Assembly (NCBI GenBank): GCA_000940995.1
Contig: CP005974.1
Location: forward strand, 2,418,001-2,482,000
Length of the DNA: 64,000 nt
Direction of reading: 5' to 3'
From: Photobacterium gaetbulicola Gung47
GTDB taxonomy: Bacteria > Pseudomonadota > Gammaproteobacteria > Enterobacterales > Vibrionaceae
In this document: in pieces, positions 8,716-17,840 of the stretch
Layout: every line of letters begins with the position of its first letter
How positions within the stretch are numbered: position 1 is the stretch's first letter
Notes under the pieces: generated by a model
Database searches by the model: none
Seen by the model: the letters and a program-made list of their open reading frames with translations, nothing else
Told to the model about the DNA's origin: nothing
Translations under genes and position numbers: made by a program

Positions 8716-9206
8716 CTAGTATCGTGTGATAGGTGGTTACTTAATCGAAGCATTGCCCGTCGATAATGCCGGCCCCCCTTTATACAACGCATTGAATGAC
8801 TTTATAAATTTAGCCCTAACATTACGGACATGCACTTGTGCATCCTGCCTAATACGCTTTCGAGTCCCTTGCTGCTTCATGCTTCCTGCCAACAATCAAT
8901 TCACAAAACTATCTTATCGATAGCTATGATACCCATCGCATAACAACTGTAAAATAGCCTAAAACCAGCAACCCTGATCATTGAGAGTAATATCACATCC
9001 CGTAACGACAATATTCATTCATGTTCTTTGAGCCGCGAATATCCGCCTTGCCACAGAAAACATCATCCTCAGAAATGGGTATTTTTCTACACATTCCTTC
9101 TTTATAACCTCACACTTCAATCAATCCACCCATCAAACGACCAACAATTAAGCGCAAGCATATTAACAAAACAAAAACAGTTGGTAACATTTGCAGCAAG
9201 TCACCT
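8716..9206. other. Non-coding region upstream of the DASS symporter
   Basis: About 490 bp without a credible gene; the open frames at 8726-8923 and 9028-9228 have no ribosome binding site or protein-like composition. It probably carries regulatory sequence for the symporter gene, whose likely promoter is at its right edge. Confidence 0.5.
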
Positions 9207-9239
9207 AAGTGCACGTGATTGCACTTGATAACTATAATC
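9207..9239 (+). promoter_or_regulatory. Palindromic operator and -10 box of the symporter gene
   Basis: AAGTGCA (9207-9213) and TGCACTT (9220-9226) form a perfect 7-bp inverted repeat with a 6-base spacer CGTGAT. A consensus -10 TATAAT follows at 9234-9239, and no good -35 box is present. The palindrome covers the position where a -35 would be, as expected of a repressor operator or an activator site that substitutes for the -35. The regulator is unknown. Confidence 0.5.
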
Positions 9240-9257
9240 AGATGAAAGGAAACTACT

Positions 9258-10628
9258 ATGACAGCCTTGACGATGACATTACGCAAGTGGCTGTTTGACC
9301 GGAACAGTATTATTCTGCTGGCAGACATCGCCCTCTTTACCTTACTCTTAAATACCTTACCTTTTGACAGAGAGGTGGTTGTTGGCCTCAGTATTCTTGC
9401 TTTCGTCGCAGTACTCTGGCTGACCGAAGCCCTTCATGTCAGCATCACTGCGATTTTGGTTCCCATCCTTGCCGTCAGCTTCGATATTTTCCCGACGCCT
9501 GCGGCTTTGAGTAATTTTGCCAACCCTATCATCTTCTTGTTCTTGGGTGGGTTTGCCCTCGCAGCAGCATTACACAAACAAGAATTGGATAAGGCAATTG
9601 CCGATAAGGTATTGCTGATCGCCCAGGGACGTATGTCGGTGGCCGTGTTCATGCTCTTTGGCGTTTCTGCTGCACTGTCAATGTGGATCAGTAATACGGC
9701 CACTACCGCAATGATGCTACCGCTAGTACTGGGGGTCCTTAACAAAGTGAACGCCAAGAGCGAGCGCAGTACCTATGTATTTGTTCTTCTTGGTATTGCC
9801 TACTGTGCAAGTATTGGTGGTATTGCCACTGTTGTCGGTAGCCCGCCTAACGCCATCGCTGCTGCCGAAGTTGGCTTGAGCTTTACAGAATGGATGGCAT
9901 TCGGCCTACCGGTATCAATTGTTTTGCTACCCGTTACGGTTGCCCTGCTTTACTTTATGCTGAAACCTAACTTGAACCATACCTTTGAGCTAGACCATAA
10001 GCCGGTTGAGTGGAACAACGGCAAGCTGGCGACCTTGGCCATTTTTGCTATTACAGTCCTGCTATGGATTTTCAGCAAGCCTATCAACGGGATGCTTGGC
10101 GGCTTCAAGAGCTTTGACACACTGGTTGCCCTTGCCGCTATCGTTATGCTTGGAGCATCACGGGTGGTCCAGTGGAAAGATATCGAGAAGTCTACCGATT
10201 GGGGCGTGTTGCTACTATTTGGTGGCGGTATCTGCCTGAGTAATGTACTCAAGGCCACTGGCACCAGTGTCTTCCTGGCCCATAGCTTGAGTGGGTTCCT
10301 GGAGCAAGCAGGCTTGTTCTTCACCATCTTGGTTGTGGCGGGCTTCGTTGTGTTCCTCACTGAGTTTGCCAGTAATACCGCAAGTGCCGCGCTTCTCGTC
10401 CCGGTATTTGCCACTGTCGCCGAAGCGTTGGGTGTATCCCCGGTTATCCTGTCAGCTCTGATAGCCGTTGCCGCGTCGTGCGCATTCATGCTGCCAGTAG
10501 CAACACCACCAAACGCCATTGTATTTGGCTCAGGCCATATCAAGCAGTCGGATATGATGAAAGTCGGGATTTACCTAAATATCTTGTGTATCGCGGTACT
10601 TTCGGCGCTTGCCTACCTGTTCTGGTAA
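9258..10628 (+). CDS. DASS (SLC13) family anion symporter
   Basis: A 456-residue inner-membrane protein with eleven or so hydrophobic spans. It carries both signature SNT motifs of the divalent anion:sodium symporters: SNTATTAMMLP (about 144-154) and SNTASAALLVP (about 372-382). Each is followed by a Pro-Pro-Asn hairpin: VGSPPNAIAAAE and ATPPNAIVFGSG. The family imports C4-dicarboxylates, citrate or sulfate with Na+. The motifs fit a sodium-dependent dicarboxylate importer, but the exact substrate is inference. The start ATG at 9258 has AAAGGAAACTACT in front. The gene is monocistronic, with a palindromic operator over its promoter and a bidirectional terminator behind it. Confidence 0.88.
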   Translation: MTALTMTLRKWLFDRNSIILLADIALFTLLLNTLPFDREVVVGLSILAFVAVLWLTEALHVSITAILVPILAVSFDIFPTPAALSNFANPIIFLFLGGFALAAALHKQELDKAIADKVLLIAQGRMSVAVFMLFGVSAALSMWISNTATTAMMLPLVLGVLNKVNAKSERSTYVFVLLGIAYCASIGGIATVVGSPPNAIAAAEVGLSFTEWMAFGLPVSIVLLPVTVALLYFMLKPNLNHTFELDHKPVEWNNGKLATLAIFAITVLLWIFSKPINGMLGGFKSFDTLVALAAIVMLGASRVVQWKDIEKSTDWGVLLLFGGGICLSNVLKATGTSVFLAHSLSGFLEQAGLFFTILVVAGFVVFLTEFASNTASAALLVPVFATVAEALGVSPVILSALIAVAASCAFMLPVATPPNAIVFGSGHIKQSDMMKVGIYLNILCIAVLSALAYLFW

Positions 10629-10652
10629 TCCAAAGAGACATTTTAGAGACCA

Positions 10653-10682
10653 CAAGGAGGGGCAATTGCCCCTCCTTGCTTT
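10653..10682. terminator. Bidirectional terminator
   Basis: CAAGGAGGGGC (10653-10663) and GCCCCTCCTTG (10668-10678) form an 11-bp stem with loop AATT. It lies between the convergent symporter and oxidoreductase genes. Its T-run is poor (CTTTA), so termination may be partial. Confidence 0.75.
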
Positions 10683-10691
10683 ACAGACGCC

Positions 10692-11672
10692 TCACAGTTC
10701 ATCGGCCGGATAGCGAACACCCAAGATCGCTCTTGCCTGCGTCGTAATTGCACTGACTATTTGGCTGCGAACAAGCCCTTCGTGGTTGACAGTGCCTGAG
10801 TTCAACAAGCGGGCAAACTCCTCGGCTTCATAGCGCATCGCGTTCTCATCTTGCTCTACGGTTAATTCAACCGCCGGTTCATCACGTCGACAAAGCTTAA
10901 CGCCGTGGCATTCTGATATAAAATCAACTAACAAGGTCCCCTGCTCACCCTGGATTTCGCTCGGGATAAAGCCATCGCTGACTTTTGAGTGCGCAATAGT
11001 GACATCAAAATCCGCGTAATGTAGCACCAGTGTGCCATGGGCATCCACCCCGGAGTCAAGTAGGCTTCCCTGCGCCGTCATGCTGTTTGGCTCACCAAAC
11101 AAGGCAATGGCACTGCTCAATGGGTAGACCCCGATATCCATCAACGAACCATTAGAAAAAGCAGGGTTAAATGTATTGGGATTCTCACCATTTAGGTATT
11201 TCTGATAACGCGAGGAATATTGGCAGTAGGAGAAATACACTTTTCGAATACGGCCAAGCTTAGGTAAGGCTTTTTTTATCACCTCAAAGTTAGGGACATA
11301 AGTTGCCTTCATGGCTTCAAATAGCACCACTTGCTTGTCGGTAGCCAGTTCAACCAACTCTTGCACTTCTGTAATATTCGACGCCATGGGCTTTTCACCA
11401 ATGACATGCTTACCGGCATTGATAAACACTTTGGCTTGCGGTGCATGGAGTGAATTAGGGCTGGCAATATACACCGCATCGATCACATCAGTGTTTGCAA
11501 GATCATCCAACGAGTCATAACATTCTACTTGACCATACTTACAGGCAAACTCCTTGGCTGTTTCCAGGGTTCTTGAATAGACCGCCGTCAATTGATACTG
11601 ACCCGTCGAGAGTGCAGCACTGATAAAGCGATCCGTGATCCAGTTTGTCCCGATTACACCCAAACGAATCAT
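10692..11672 (-). CDS. Gfo/Idh/MocA family oxidoreductase
   Basis: A 326-residue NAD(P)-dependent oxidoreductase. The N-terminal Rossmann fold starts with RLGVIGTNWITDRFISAA (about 2-19). The hallmark EKPM (about 93-96) follows, as does the beta-sheet dimer domain containing FNPAFSNGSLMDIGVYPL. The family usually oxidises or reduces sugars, inositols or aldehydes; the substrate cannot be told. Its length is normal for the family. The ATG at 11672 follows CAAGGAAATAACCA. It stands alone, divergent from the FabH gene, with a 155-bp shared promoter region between them. The context gives no pathway. Confidence 0.87.
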   Translation of the reverse strand: MIRLGVIGTNWITDRFISAALSTGQYQLTAVYSRTLETAKEFACKYGQVECYDSLDDLANTDVIDAVYIASPNSLHAPQAKVFINAGKHVIGEKPMASNITEVQELVELATDKQVVLFEAMKATYVPNFEVIKKALPKLGRIRKVYFSYCQYSSRYQKYLNGENPNTFNPAFSNGSLMDIGVYPLSSAIALFGEPNSMTAQGSLLDSGVDAHGTLVLHYADFDVTIAHSKVSDGFIPSEIQGEQGTLLVDFISECHGVKLCRRDEPAVELTVEQDENAMRYEAEEFARLLNSGTVNHEGLVRSQIVSAITTQARAILGVRYPADEL

Positions 11673-11827
11673 TGGTTATTTCCTTGTGGTTATTAGCTGT
11701 GTCCAGTGTAACAAATACCGACTTCTGACATAACCTCAAGTTCTGTATAGAAAACAATCATAATCCTTGTGTTAACAGTCAGTTATGGTTTACTTTGGTT
11801 GTGCCAAACAAAAATACGAGTGACGTT

Positions 11828-12898
11828 ATGTACTACGCAGATATTACCGGATGGGGCAAGTGCCTCCCTCCGACTGAGCTGAGTAATGATGAGCTCAGTC
11901 AATTTGTTGATACTTCGGACGAATGGATAAGAACTCGTACGGGTATCGAGTCTAGACGAATCAGCCATGTCAACACCTCTGAGCTGGCTCATATTGCCGG
12001 TGCCCGTGCGCTGGCGGCTGCCGGCGTAGACGCTTCAGAATTAGATCTCATCATAGTCGCGACTTGTTCTCCCGATACCCTTGTCCCCAACATTGCCTCA
12101 AAAGTGCAGCTCGATCTAGGCGCGAACAAAGCTGCCGCCTTTGATATGAATGCCGCTTGTACGGGGTTCCTGTATGGTCTGGAAACTGCAAGCAAAATGA
12201 TTCAGGCCGGAAATTACCAGCATGTATTGGTTATCGGAGCCGAACGCCTGTCATGGTATCTCGACTGGAGCCAGCGTGATACGGCAGTACTGTTTGGTGA
12301 CGGCGCAGGCGCTGCTGTTCTGAGCCGCTCAACCCAGCTCTCTGGCCTGCTCGATGCCCAATTGGGCTGCGATCCAGAAGGAAGAGATGTGCTGGCCATC
12401 CCAGAATTCGGCACAGCCATGGATCGCTTCAACCCAGATGCCGGACATTTTGCCTTCAACTTTGTTGGCCGAGAAATCTTCCGACGTGCCGTGCGGGGAA
12501 TGGGAACAGCTGCTAACACTGTATTGCGAAGGGCCAACCTAACACAGGGGGATATTGATGTGGTGATCCCCCACCAAGCTAACCAGCGTATAATCGAAGC
12601 CCTGTGCGACCATGCCGGCATTCCTCAGGACAAAGCTTTCGTTAATATTCACCAGTATGGCAATACGTCAGCGGCTACCGTGCCTATTGCGCTATGCGAA
12701 GCGGTGGAGCAAGGCCGGGTCAAACCCGGTGACACTATTCTGTCAGCGGCATTTGGTGCGGGGCTGACCTGGGGTGCCGCCGTCATCAAATGGGGGCAGC
12801 GTGTCACACCGGTTAACGCCTCCGATGCCGAACTACCAGAATGTCACCAGACGGCGACGGAACTGCTGGAAAATGCAATTCGCCACTGCACCAAGTAA
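11828..12898 (+). CDS. fabH: Beta-ketoacyl-ACP synthase III (orphan FabH paralogue)
   Basis: A 356-residue thiolase-fold condensing enzyme. The catalytic triad is complete: Cys in NAACTGFLYG, His in VIPHQANQR and Asn in HQYGNTSAA. FabH condenses acetyl-CoA or another acyl-CoA with malonyl-ACP to start fatty acid synthesis. The gene lies away from any fab cluster, so it is probably a second FabH like the chromosome-2 copy known in Vibrio, perhaps for unusual primers or a precursor pathway. The chosen ATG at 11828 gives the normal N-terminus MYYADITGWGKCLPP; a TTG at 11795 would add eleven unconserved residues. It is about 40 residues longer than E. coli FabH, with the extension at the C-terminus. 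Confidence 0.88.
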   Translation: MYYADITGWGKCLPPTELSNDELSQFVDTSDEWIRTRTGIESRRISHVNTSELAHIAGARALAAAGVDASELDLIIVATCSPDTLVPNIASKVQLDLGANKAAAFDMNAACTGFLYGLETASKMIQAGNYQHVLVIGAERLSWYLDWSQRDTAVLFGDGAGAAVLSRSTQLSGLLDAQLGCDPEGRDVLAIPEFGTAMDRFNPDAGHFAFNFVGREIFRRAVRGMGTAANTVLRRANLTQGDIDVVIPHQANQRIIEALCDHAGIPQDKAFVNIHQYGNTSAATVPIALCEAVEQGRVKPGDTILSAAFGAGLTWGAAVIKWGQRVTPVNASDAELPECHQTATELLENAIRHCTK

Positions 12899-12924
12899 CA
12901 TTGGTAATATCAGCCTCCATAAAT

Positions 12925-12953
12925 AAAACCAGCACGGGTGTGCTGGTTTTTTA
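12925..12953. terminator. Bidirectional terminator
   Basis: CCAGCAC (12929-12935) and GTGCTGG (12940-12946) form the stem, extended by AAAA/TTTT, with loop GGGT and a following T6. It serves the FabH gene (plus) and the diguanylate cyclase gene (minus). Confidence 0.9.
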
Positions 12954-12973
12954 TTGACCTACAGAGCGAGACG

Positions 12974-14272
12974 TTAAAGCACCTCAACCCGGTTACGTCC
13001 CTGCTGCTTTGCTCTATACAGCGCGTTATCCGCTCGGTGAATAAATGCTTCTATCTCCTCACCGGGCCGATGCTCTGCCACACCGACGCTACAGGTGATA
13101 CGGAGCCCATTTGTCCATTGGTAACTCTCGACAATTTCCCGCACCATTTCAGCAAACTCCTTTGCACCACGAAGGTTGGTGGCAGGACAAAAAATAATGA
13201 ACTCCTCACCGCCCCAACGTACGACTACATCCGTTTTTCGCGCTCGCAGATTCAGCACCCGGCCAAACTCCTTAAGTACTTCGTCACCGCCGTGATGCCC
13301 CAATGAATCATTGATTCGCTTGAAATAATCGATATCGATATACACCATCGACAAGGCATGGCAATTTCGCTGGGAAAAATCGACGATATCCCTCAACCAG
13401 CGATCTACTGCATTCCGGTTTTGCGTCCCCGTCAGATTATCAGTAAACGCAAGTGCTTCGAGCGCCAGCGACTGTTGATAAAGTTGCTTATTTGCTTGCT
13501 TAAGATAATCCGCCTGCGCCCCCATTTGCCTAACCCGTTCAGCCAGACGTCGCCGCTCTGCCACCAAAAAATAAATAGCAGCCAGTACCCACATCAAAAT
13601 ATTGGTCCTCAGAAGGGCGGATTCAGAAAGCCAGTGGCCATAGAAAACCAATCGGTTCAGTTTAATCGAATAATGCGCCGGCCTGATATGGCTACCTGTC
13701 GCGATTTCAATTTGCACTATGTTATCGAACTTAGGGCCGGAGTGTTCAATCGGCACTTGGTAATCAGCAATCCACCAAGAAAGCACCTGGAAGGCTTTCA
13801 AAGGAATCACTTTCATGCCGTTGCCTAGACCTGGAGAAAACTCTATCGCATTGAATTTATAGGAAACCGGATCGTCGGCGGTGGAATAAACAGAATCGAA
13901 ATTGCGTAGATAAACCCTGAGGCGTTCACCGTCCATAAGACTGTAATAGTCAACATCGATGCCAATAGAATGAAACGAGGACAGGTCAAGGCCACCCATT
14001 GTGCCAGCCAGGTCAATCGATATCTCGCAAAAAGGCCACTTACCCTGGGTACCTATATCACAGTTCAACTTAACCGCTTTGCCATTAAAGTCGATATCGG
14101 ACTGAGTATCCCCCCCCTGGCTACTGTCATCGATACTGGAATAAACGGCATTCCTGGCATCAATTGTCAGTTCTTTTTCAAATCCCCCTAAGATATGAAA
14201 CAACGTTGTTAACGATGAAAACGTTAGCAGGATATAAGCCGCTAGTCGTACACGTCGCCCTAAATTGTCCAT
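12974..14272 (-). CDS. Membrane-anchored diguanylate cyclase (GGDEF)
   Basis: A 432-residue protein. One membrane span (about 9-28) leads into a beta-rich periplasmic region of about 190 residues. A second span (about 225-240, ILMWVLAAIYFLVAE) precedes a coiled coil (RRRLAERVRQ...), and then comes the GGDEF domain. The active site is RWGGEEFII, and an inhibitory I-site RKTD sits exactly five residues upstream, so it should make c-di-GMP from two GTP and be product-inhibited. The N-terminal region resembles the jelly-roll sensor domains that bind small ligands or carbohydrates, but that is inference. The gene is monocistronic with a bidirectional terminator behind it. Confidence 0.9.
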   Translation of the reverse strand: MDNLGRRVRLAAYILLTFSSLTTLFHILGGFEKELTIDARNAVYSSIDDSSQGGDTQSDIDFNGKAVKLNCDIGTQGKWPFCEISIDLAGTMGGLDLSSFHSIGIDVDYYSLMDGERLRVYLRNFDSVYSTADDPVSYKFNAIEFSPGLGNGMKVIPLKAFQVLSWWIADYQVPIEHSGPKFDNIVQIEIATGSHIRPAHYSIKLNRLVFYGHWLSESALLRTNILMWVLAAIYFLVAERRRLAERVRQMGAQADYLKQANKQLYQQSLALEALAFTDNLTGTQNRNAVDRWLRDIVDFSQRNCHALSMVYIDIDYFKRINDSLGHHGGDEVLKEFGRVLNLRARKTDVVVRWGGEEFIIFCPATNLRGAKEFAEMVREIVESYQWTNGLRITCSVGVAEHRPGEEIEAFIHRADNALYRAKQQGRNRVEVL

Positions 14273-14469
14273 GAATACCTATGAAAAATAATAAGAATAG
14301 TAAGTAAATAGGGTAATAATTTCTTTGATTAACAGTAAGATATAAACAGATTATCAGAAGCATTGGCCATCACCAAGCTTCTAATTTTTTATTGGAAAAT
14401 AAGAGGCTAAACTACATCTCTGATCACGTATTTCTACTCTAGCAGCTTAATCAGCCGCATTTTTGACCC

Positions 14470-14494
14470 AAAAGCACCACCATGGCGGTGCTCT
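14470..14494 (-). terminator. Likely terminator of the helicase gene
   Basis: On the minus strand AGCACCGCCATGGTGGTGCT folds into a hairpin followed by TTTTGGG. It lies about 37 bases past the helicase stop. The T-run is short, so efficiency is uncertain. Confidence 0.6.
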
Positions 14495-14528
14495 ATGGCC
14501 GAATGATAATTAGGCAGATTTTGATCGG

Positions 14529-15779
14529 CTACTTACGCGAACGATAACGGCCTCTATTTTTGTGTATTTGCGATTTTGCTTTAGCACGTCGTTTATCACT
14601 AGAGCGTCCACGTCGACGGTTTTCTGGTGGTTCAATCGTCGGATCCGGTTCATAACCTTCGAGCCACTGCTGCGGTAAACGTTTATCCAGCAATTCCTCA
14701 ATTGCCCGCAATGCCCACTCTTCATCCAGGCTCATCAATGAAATAGCATGGCCAGCCTGACCCGCTCGACCAGTGCGACCAATACGGTGGACATAATCTT
14801 CAGCTTTAAATGGCATCTCGTAGTTAACAACATATTCCAACTGTTCGATATCCAGCCCTCGCGCAGCCACATCAGTGGCAACCAAGACCCTTGCCTTGCC
14901 CGACTTGAAATCATCGAGTGCACGCTGGCGCGCACCTTGGCTTTTATCCCCATTGATAGAGACCGCCTTGATCCCATCCTTGCCAAGCTCTTTGGCAAGT
15001 TCATCCGACCCTTGTTTGGTTTTGGTAAACACCAGAACCTGCTGCCAATTTTTCGAACCGATTAAATACGCCAGCAACTCACTCTTACGATGCTTATCAA
15101 CTGGGTACACCATCTGCTCCACCGTGACAGCCGTGCTGTTGCTTGGCGTCACTTCGATCAGCTTAGGATCATCCAAAATATCATACGCGAGCTTCTTGAC
15201 CTGCTTGCCAAAAGTCGCCGAAAAGAAAGCAGTCTGGCGCTCAACATGCATGCGCTTGAGAATACGCTTGATGTCATCAATAAAACCCATATCCAACATA
15301 CGGTCGGCTTCATCCAATACCAAGTAACTGATCTTGCTAAGATCAACCGTACGCACATGCGCATGATCAAGCAGACGGCCTGGCGTGGCAACCAGCACAT
15401 CCACGCCTGACTCGAGTGCCTTTACCTGCACCTTCATACTCGTGCCACCGTAGGCCACTGCAACTTTCAGTTCGGTATCTTTCGCATACCCGCTCAAGCT
15501 ATCGAACACTTGCTGGGCCAGCTCGCGGGTCGGTGTCAGGATCAAGGCTTTGACCTGTTTTGCTTCCGTCACAGTGCCATTGCCTTCCAATAGACGATGC
15601 AGCAGAGGCAAACCAAACGCGGCTGTCTTTCCCGTACCGGTCTGGGCACCGGCCAAAACATCATGGCCTGCTAATATTTCAGGAATAGCCTGCTGCTGCA
15701 CCGGTGTTGGCTGCTCGAAACCGAGAGAAGAAACATTTTCAACAAGTTGGCTATTTAGCCCCAGCGATTGGAAAGACAT
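14529..15779 (-). CDS. rhlE: DEAD-box RNA helicase, RhlE type
   Basis: A 416-residue ATP-dependent RNA helicase carrying every family motif in order. These are the Q motif (GFEQPTPVQQQAIP), motif I AQTGTGKTAAFGLP, Ia PTRELAQQ, II LDEADRMLDMGF, III SAT in FFSATFGKQ, V ATDVAARGLDI and VI HRIGRTGRAGQ. The basic tail (NRRRGRSSDKRRAKAKSQ) probably adds nonspecific RNA binding. RhlE proteins act in ribosome assembly and RNA turnover, often at low temperature. The ATG at 15779 gives the usual start MSFQSLGLN; an upstream TTG at 15794 is less likely. The gene is monocistronic. Confidence 0.93.
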   Translation of the reverse strand: MSFQSLGLNSQLVENVSSLGFEQPTPVQQQAIPEILAGHDVLAGAQTGTGKTAAFGLPLLHRLLEGNGTVTEAKQVKALILTPTRELAQQVFDSLSGYAKDTELKVAVAYGGTSMKVQVKALESGVDVLVATPGRLLDHAHVRTVDLSKISYLVLDEADRMLDMGFIDDIKRILKRMHVERQTAFFSATFGKQVKKLAYDILDDPKLIEVTPSNSTAVTVEQMVYPVDKHRKSELLAYLIGSKNWQQVLVFTKTKQGSDELAKELGKDGIKAVSINGDKSQGARQRALDDFKSGKARVLVATDVAARGLDIEQLEYVVNYEMPFKAEDYVHRIGRTGRAGQAGHAISLMSLDEEWALRAIEELLDKRLPQQWLEGYEPDPTIEPPENRRRGRSSDKRRAKAKSQIHKNRGRYRSRK

Positions 15780-15880
15780 GCAAAATACCGACAATTTTCA
15801 AAAGAGGCCGGATTCTAGCAAAAAAGCTGGGCAAGTGTGAGTGTTGGCGGGAAGTTTCCGGTTTTTAGTCGCCACAAAGT

Positions 15881-15904
15881 AAAAAGCACCGCAAAGCGGT
15901 GCTT
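15881..15904 (-). terminator. Terminator of nagK
   Basis: AAGCACCGC (15884-15892) and GCGGTGCTT (15896-15904) form a 9-bp stem. Read on the minus strand it is followed by TTTTTAC, and it lies 35 bases past the nagK stop. Confidence 0.85.
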
Positions 15905-15938
15905 GAATGATATCGAATAGTGACAGCTGAATCGTAAA

Positions 15939-16847
15939 TTATTTAATATTCAGGAATGCAGCACCACGAACGCCGCCTGAATCACCATGTTTTGCTTTGA
16001 TGATCTTCGGACATTTTGCAACAGAAAGCAGGTACTTCGGAATGCGCTTTGGCATCTCTTCGTAAATCAGCTCGAAGTTTGACAGGCCGCCACCCAGCGC
16101 AACCACGTGTGGATCCGTAGCTGTGAATAGGTTTGCAAAACAGATCGCCAATAGTTCCATGAAGCGTTCTACGTGCTCAACCGCCTTGGCTTCACCTTCA
16201 GCATGCGCCTTGATGATGTCGATCGCTTTCTTCTCTTCACCGTAGTAATGGGCGTAAAGCAGTTCGAAACCACGGCCAGACAAATAACTGTCCAGGCAGC
16301 CTTTCTTATCGCAGCCACAGCCTAGCAGCGGTGCATTTTCACCCAAGTGGAACCATGCATCGATAGGCAGTCGGGTATGACCGACTTCGCCAGCAACGTG
16401 ATTGCGGCCCGAGAAAACTTTACCTTCATAGATAAAGCCGCCACCAAAACCAGTCCCCAGGATCAAACCCAGCACTGAAGGCTCATCTTGTAGCTCCTCG
16501 TCCCACGCTTCAGAAAGCGCAAAACAGTTCGCATCGTTTTCAATTTTTACCGAACGACCAATTTTTGCTTCAAGATCTTTACGTAGCGGCTTACCTTTTG
16601 CCGCAGGTACGTTAACGGTCAGAACAGTGCCATCATCAGCATCTTCCATGCCCGGCAAACCCAAACCAATCGAGCCTTCACAACCAAACTGTGCATCGTA
16701 TTTATTTACCAAGCCGGCGATAGTCTCGACCAACAGATCATAATTATCTGTCGGGGTTGGCACTCGCTCGGTGGCGACACGCTCAAGTTTTTCGTTAAAC
16801 GCGCCAAACTCAATCTTGGTTCCACCCACATCAAAGCCGTAGTACAT
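15939..16847 (-). CDS. nagK: N-acetylglucosamine kinase (ROK family)
   Basis: A 302-residue ROK kinase, the same size as E. coli NagK. It has the ATP-phosphate motif YYGFDVGGTKIEFG (about 2-15), the sugar-binding END motif KIENDANCFAL, EVGHTRLP with the zinc-ligand His, and the zinc-binding signature GCGCDKKGCLDSYLSG. It phosphorylates GlcNAc to GlcNAc-6-phosphate, which fits chitin or peptidoglycan amino-sugar recycling in a marine bacterium. The ATG at 16847 follows TTGGAGTGCAGG, a good site; the in-frame TTG at 16859 is part of that site. It has its own terminator and is not clustered with other nag genes here. Confidence 0.92.
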   Translation of the reverse strand: MYYGFDVGGTKIEFGAFNEKLERVATERVPTPTDNYDLLVETIAGLVNKYDAQFGCEGSIGLGLPGMEDADDGTVLTVNVPAAKGKPLRKDLEAKIGRSVKIENDANCFALSEAWDEELQDEPSVLGLILGTGFGGGFIYEGKVFSGRNHVAGEVGHTRLPIDAWFHLGENAPLLGCGCDKKGCLDSYLSGRGFELLYAHYYGEEKKAIDIIKAHAEGEAKAVEHVERFMELLAICFANLFTATDPHVVALGGGLSNFELIYEEMPKRIPKYLLSVAKCPKIIKAKHGDSGGVRGAAFLNIK

Positions 16848-17036
16848 CCTGCACTCCAAAAAAATAAGAAAAAAACAAAACTGAAAAAATTATCCACATA
16901 TCTACACCTACAGACTGTGACGAGCTGCAGATTTAGCAGGGCTGCATGGTGCTTGTTGTCGCGATTGCTGAAAGAAACATCAAAATGTTGCATAATTTAA
17001 ATGCACTTCAGCAATGCCTAAGCCTAATACCCCTGC

Positions 17037-17759
17037 TTAGGCATAACTTGCCATGTATTCGCGCAGCTGGATGATTGCGTTATCATCAGGAAGCACCCGG
17101 TTCATCTTACCGGTGAGGTAGTTTTCGCGGAAAACATCAAACCACAAATCCAATACATCGGCATTTCTTGACTCACCGAAAAGATCGATAATTCGCGCGG
17201 CGACTTCAGCGGTACCCAATTGGTTTTCTTTTGAGGCTTCGCGCACTTTGTACCGTGAAGGCTTTTCTGGATTGATGGACAGAACAGGGAACTGATTCAA
17301 GTAAGGGCTCTTGCGGAACATTTTCTTCGCTTCCGCCCAGCTGCCATCAAGCATAATAAACAATGGTCGCTTACCCGGCTCCATCTCTACTCGGTCGGCA
17401 ACACGTTCCGGGGCCGAATATTCCGCTGGGAACACGACAAACGGCTGCCATTGTGGGTCCTCGAGTAGCGCCAGCATCTCAGGATTTGGCTCGGTACGCG
17501 ACCAGATATAGGCATAGGTATCTTCAAACAAATCGGCGATCAGACGGCCGGTATTGCTAGGCTTGAGGATCTCATCATCATACATCACCAACAAGAAAGC
17601 GGCATCCGATGTGATTTCCGGCTTGCTGGAGCAAATACACAAATGTTTACGCAACATACAGAATAAGCAGCGCTCTACTTTACAGCCACGGGCAAGAAAC
17701 GGACGAGTAGAACGAGCAAGGCGCTCATCATATAACTTATGAACAGCATGAATACGCAT
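17037..17759 (-). CDS. tapT: tRNA-uridine aminocarboxypropyltransferase (DTW domain)
   Basis: A 240-residue protein matching E. coli TapT (YfiP) closely. Shared features are ARSTRPFLARGCKVERC at about 15-31, a Cys cluster CLFC...CICS that probably binds metal, KPSNTGRLIADLFEDT, YIWSRTEP, FVVFPAEYS, the DTW-type motif LDGSWAEAKKMFRKSPYL, and a conserved YKVREA. Here the DTW motif is written D-G-S-W, a tolerated variant. The enzyme transfers the aminocarboxypropyl group of S-adenosylmethionine to uridine 47 in the variable loop of some tRNAs (acp3U47), helping tRNA stability at high temperature. The start is ATG at 17759. A terminator lies between it and the upstream chemoreceptor gene, so it has its own promoter. 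Confidence 0.92.
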   Translation of the reverse strand: MRIHAVHKLYDERLARSTRPFLARGCKVERCLFCMLRKHLCICSSKPEITSDAAFLLVMYDDEILKPSNTGRLIADLFEDTYAYIWSRTEPNPEMLALLEDPQWQPFVVFPAEYSAPERVADRVEMEPGKRPLFIMLDGSWAEAKKMFRKSPYLNQFPVLSINPEKPSRYKVREASKENQLGTAEVAARIIDLFGESRNADVLDLWFDVFRENYLTGKMNRVLPDDNAIIQLREYMASYA

Positions 17760-17775
17760 AACGGTTTACCTAACA

Positions 17776-17805
17776 ACAAAAAACGCCAGCATTCTACTGG
17801 CGTTT
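17776..17805 (-). terminator. Terminator of the chemoreceptor gene
   Basis: AAACGCCAG (17781-17789) and CTGGCGTTT (17797-17805) form a 9-bp stem. On the minus strand it runs into TTTTTTGTTG, and it lies 36 bases past the chemoreceptor stop. Confidence 0.9.
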
Positions 17806-17840
17806 GTATACCCATGCTAGCTCAAAATGCACAATCGTCG

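Noticed and set aside
8726..9228. Two open frames between sanA and the symporter
   Set aside because: No ribosome binding sites, no protein-like composition, and low-complexity Cys/His/Thr-rich translations typical of non-coding DNA.
9950..10543. 197-codon minus-strand frame inside the symporter gene
   Set aside because: It is antisense to a conserved transporter and has no motif or ribosome binding site of its own.
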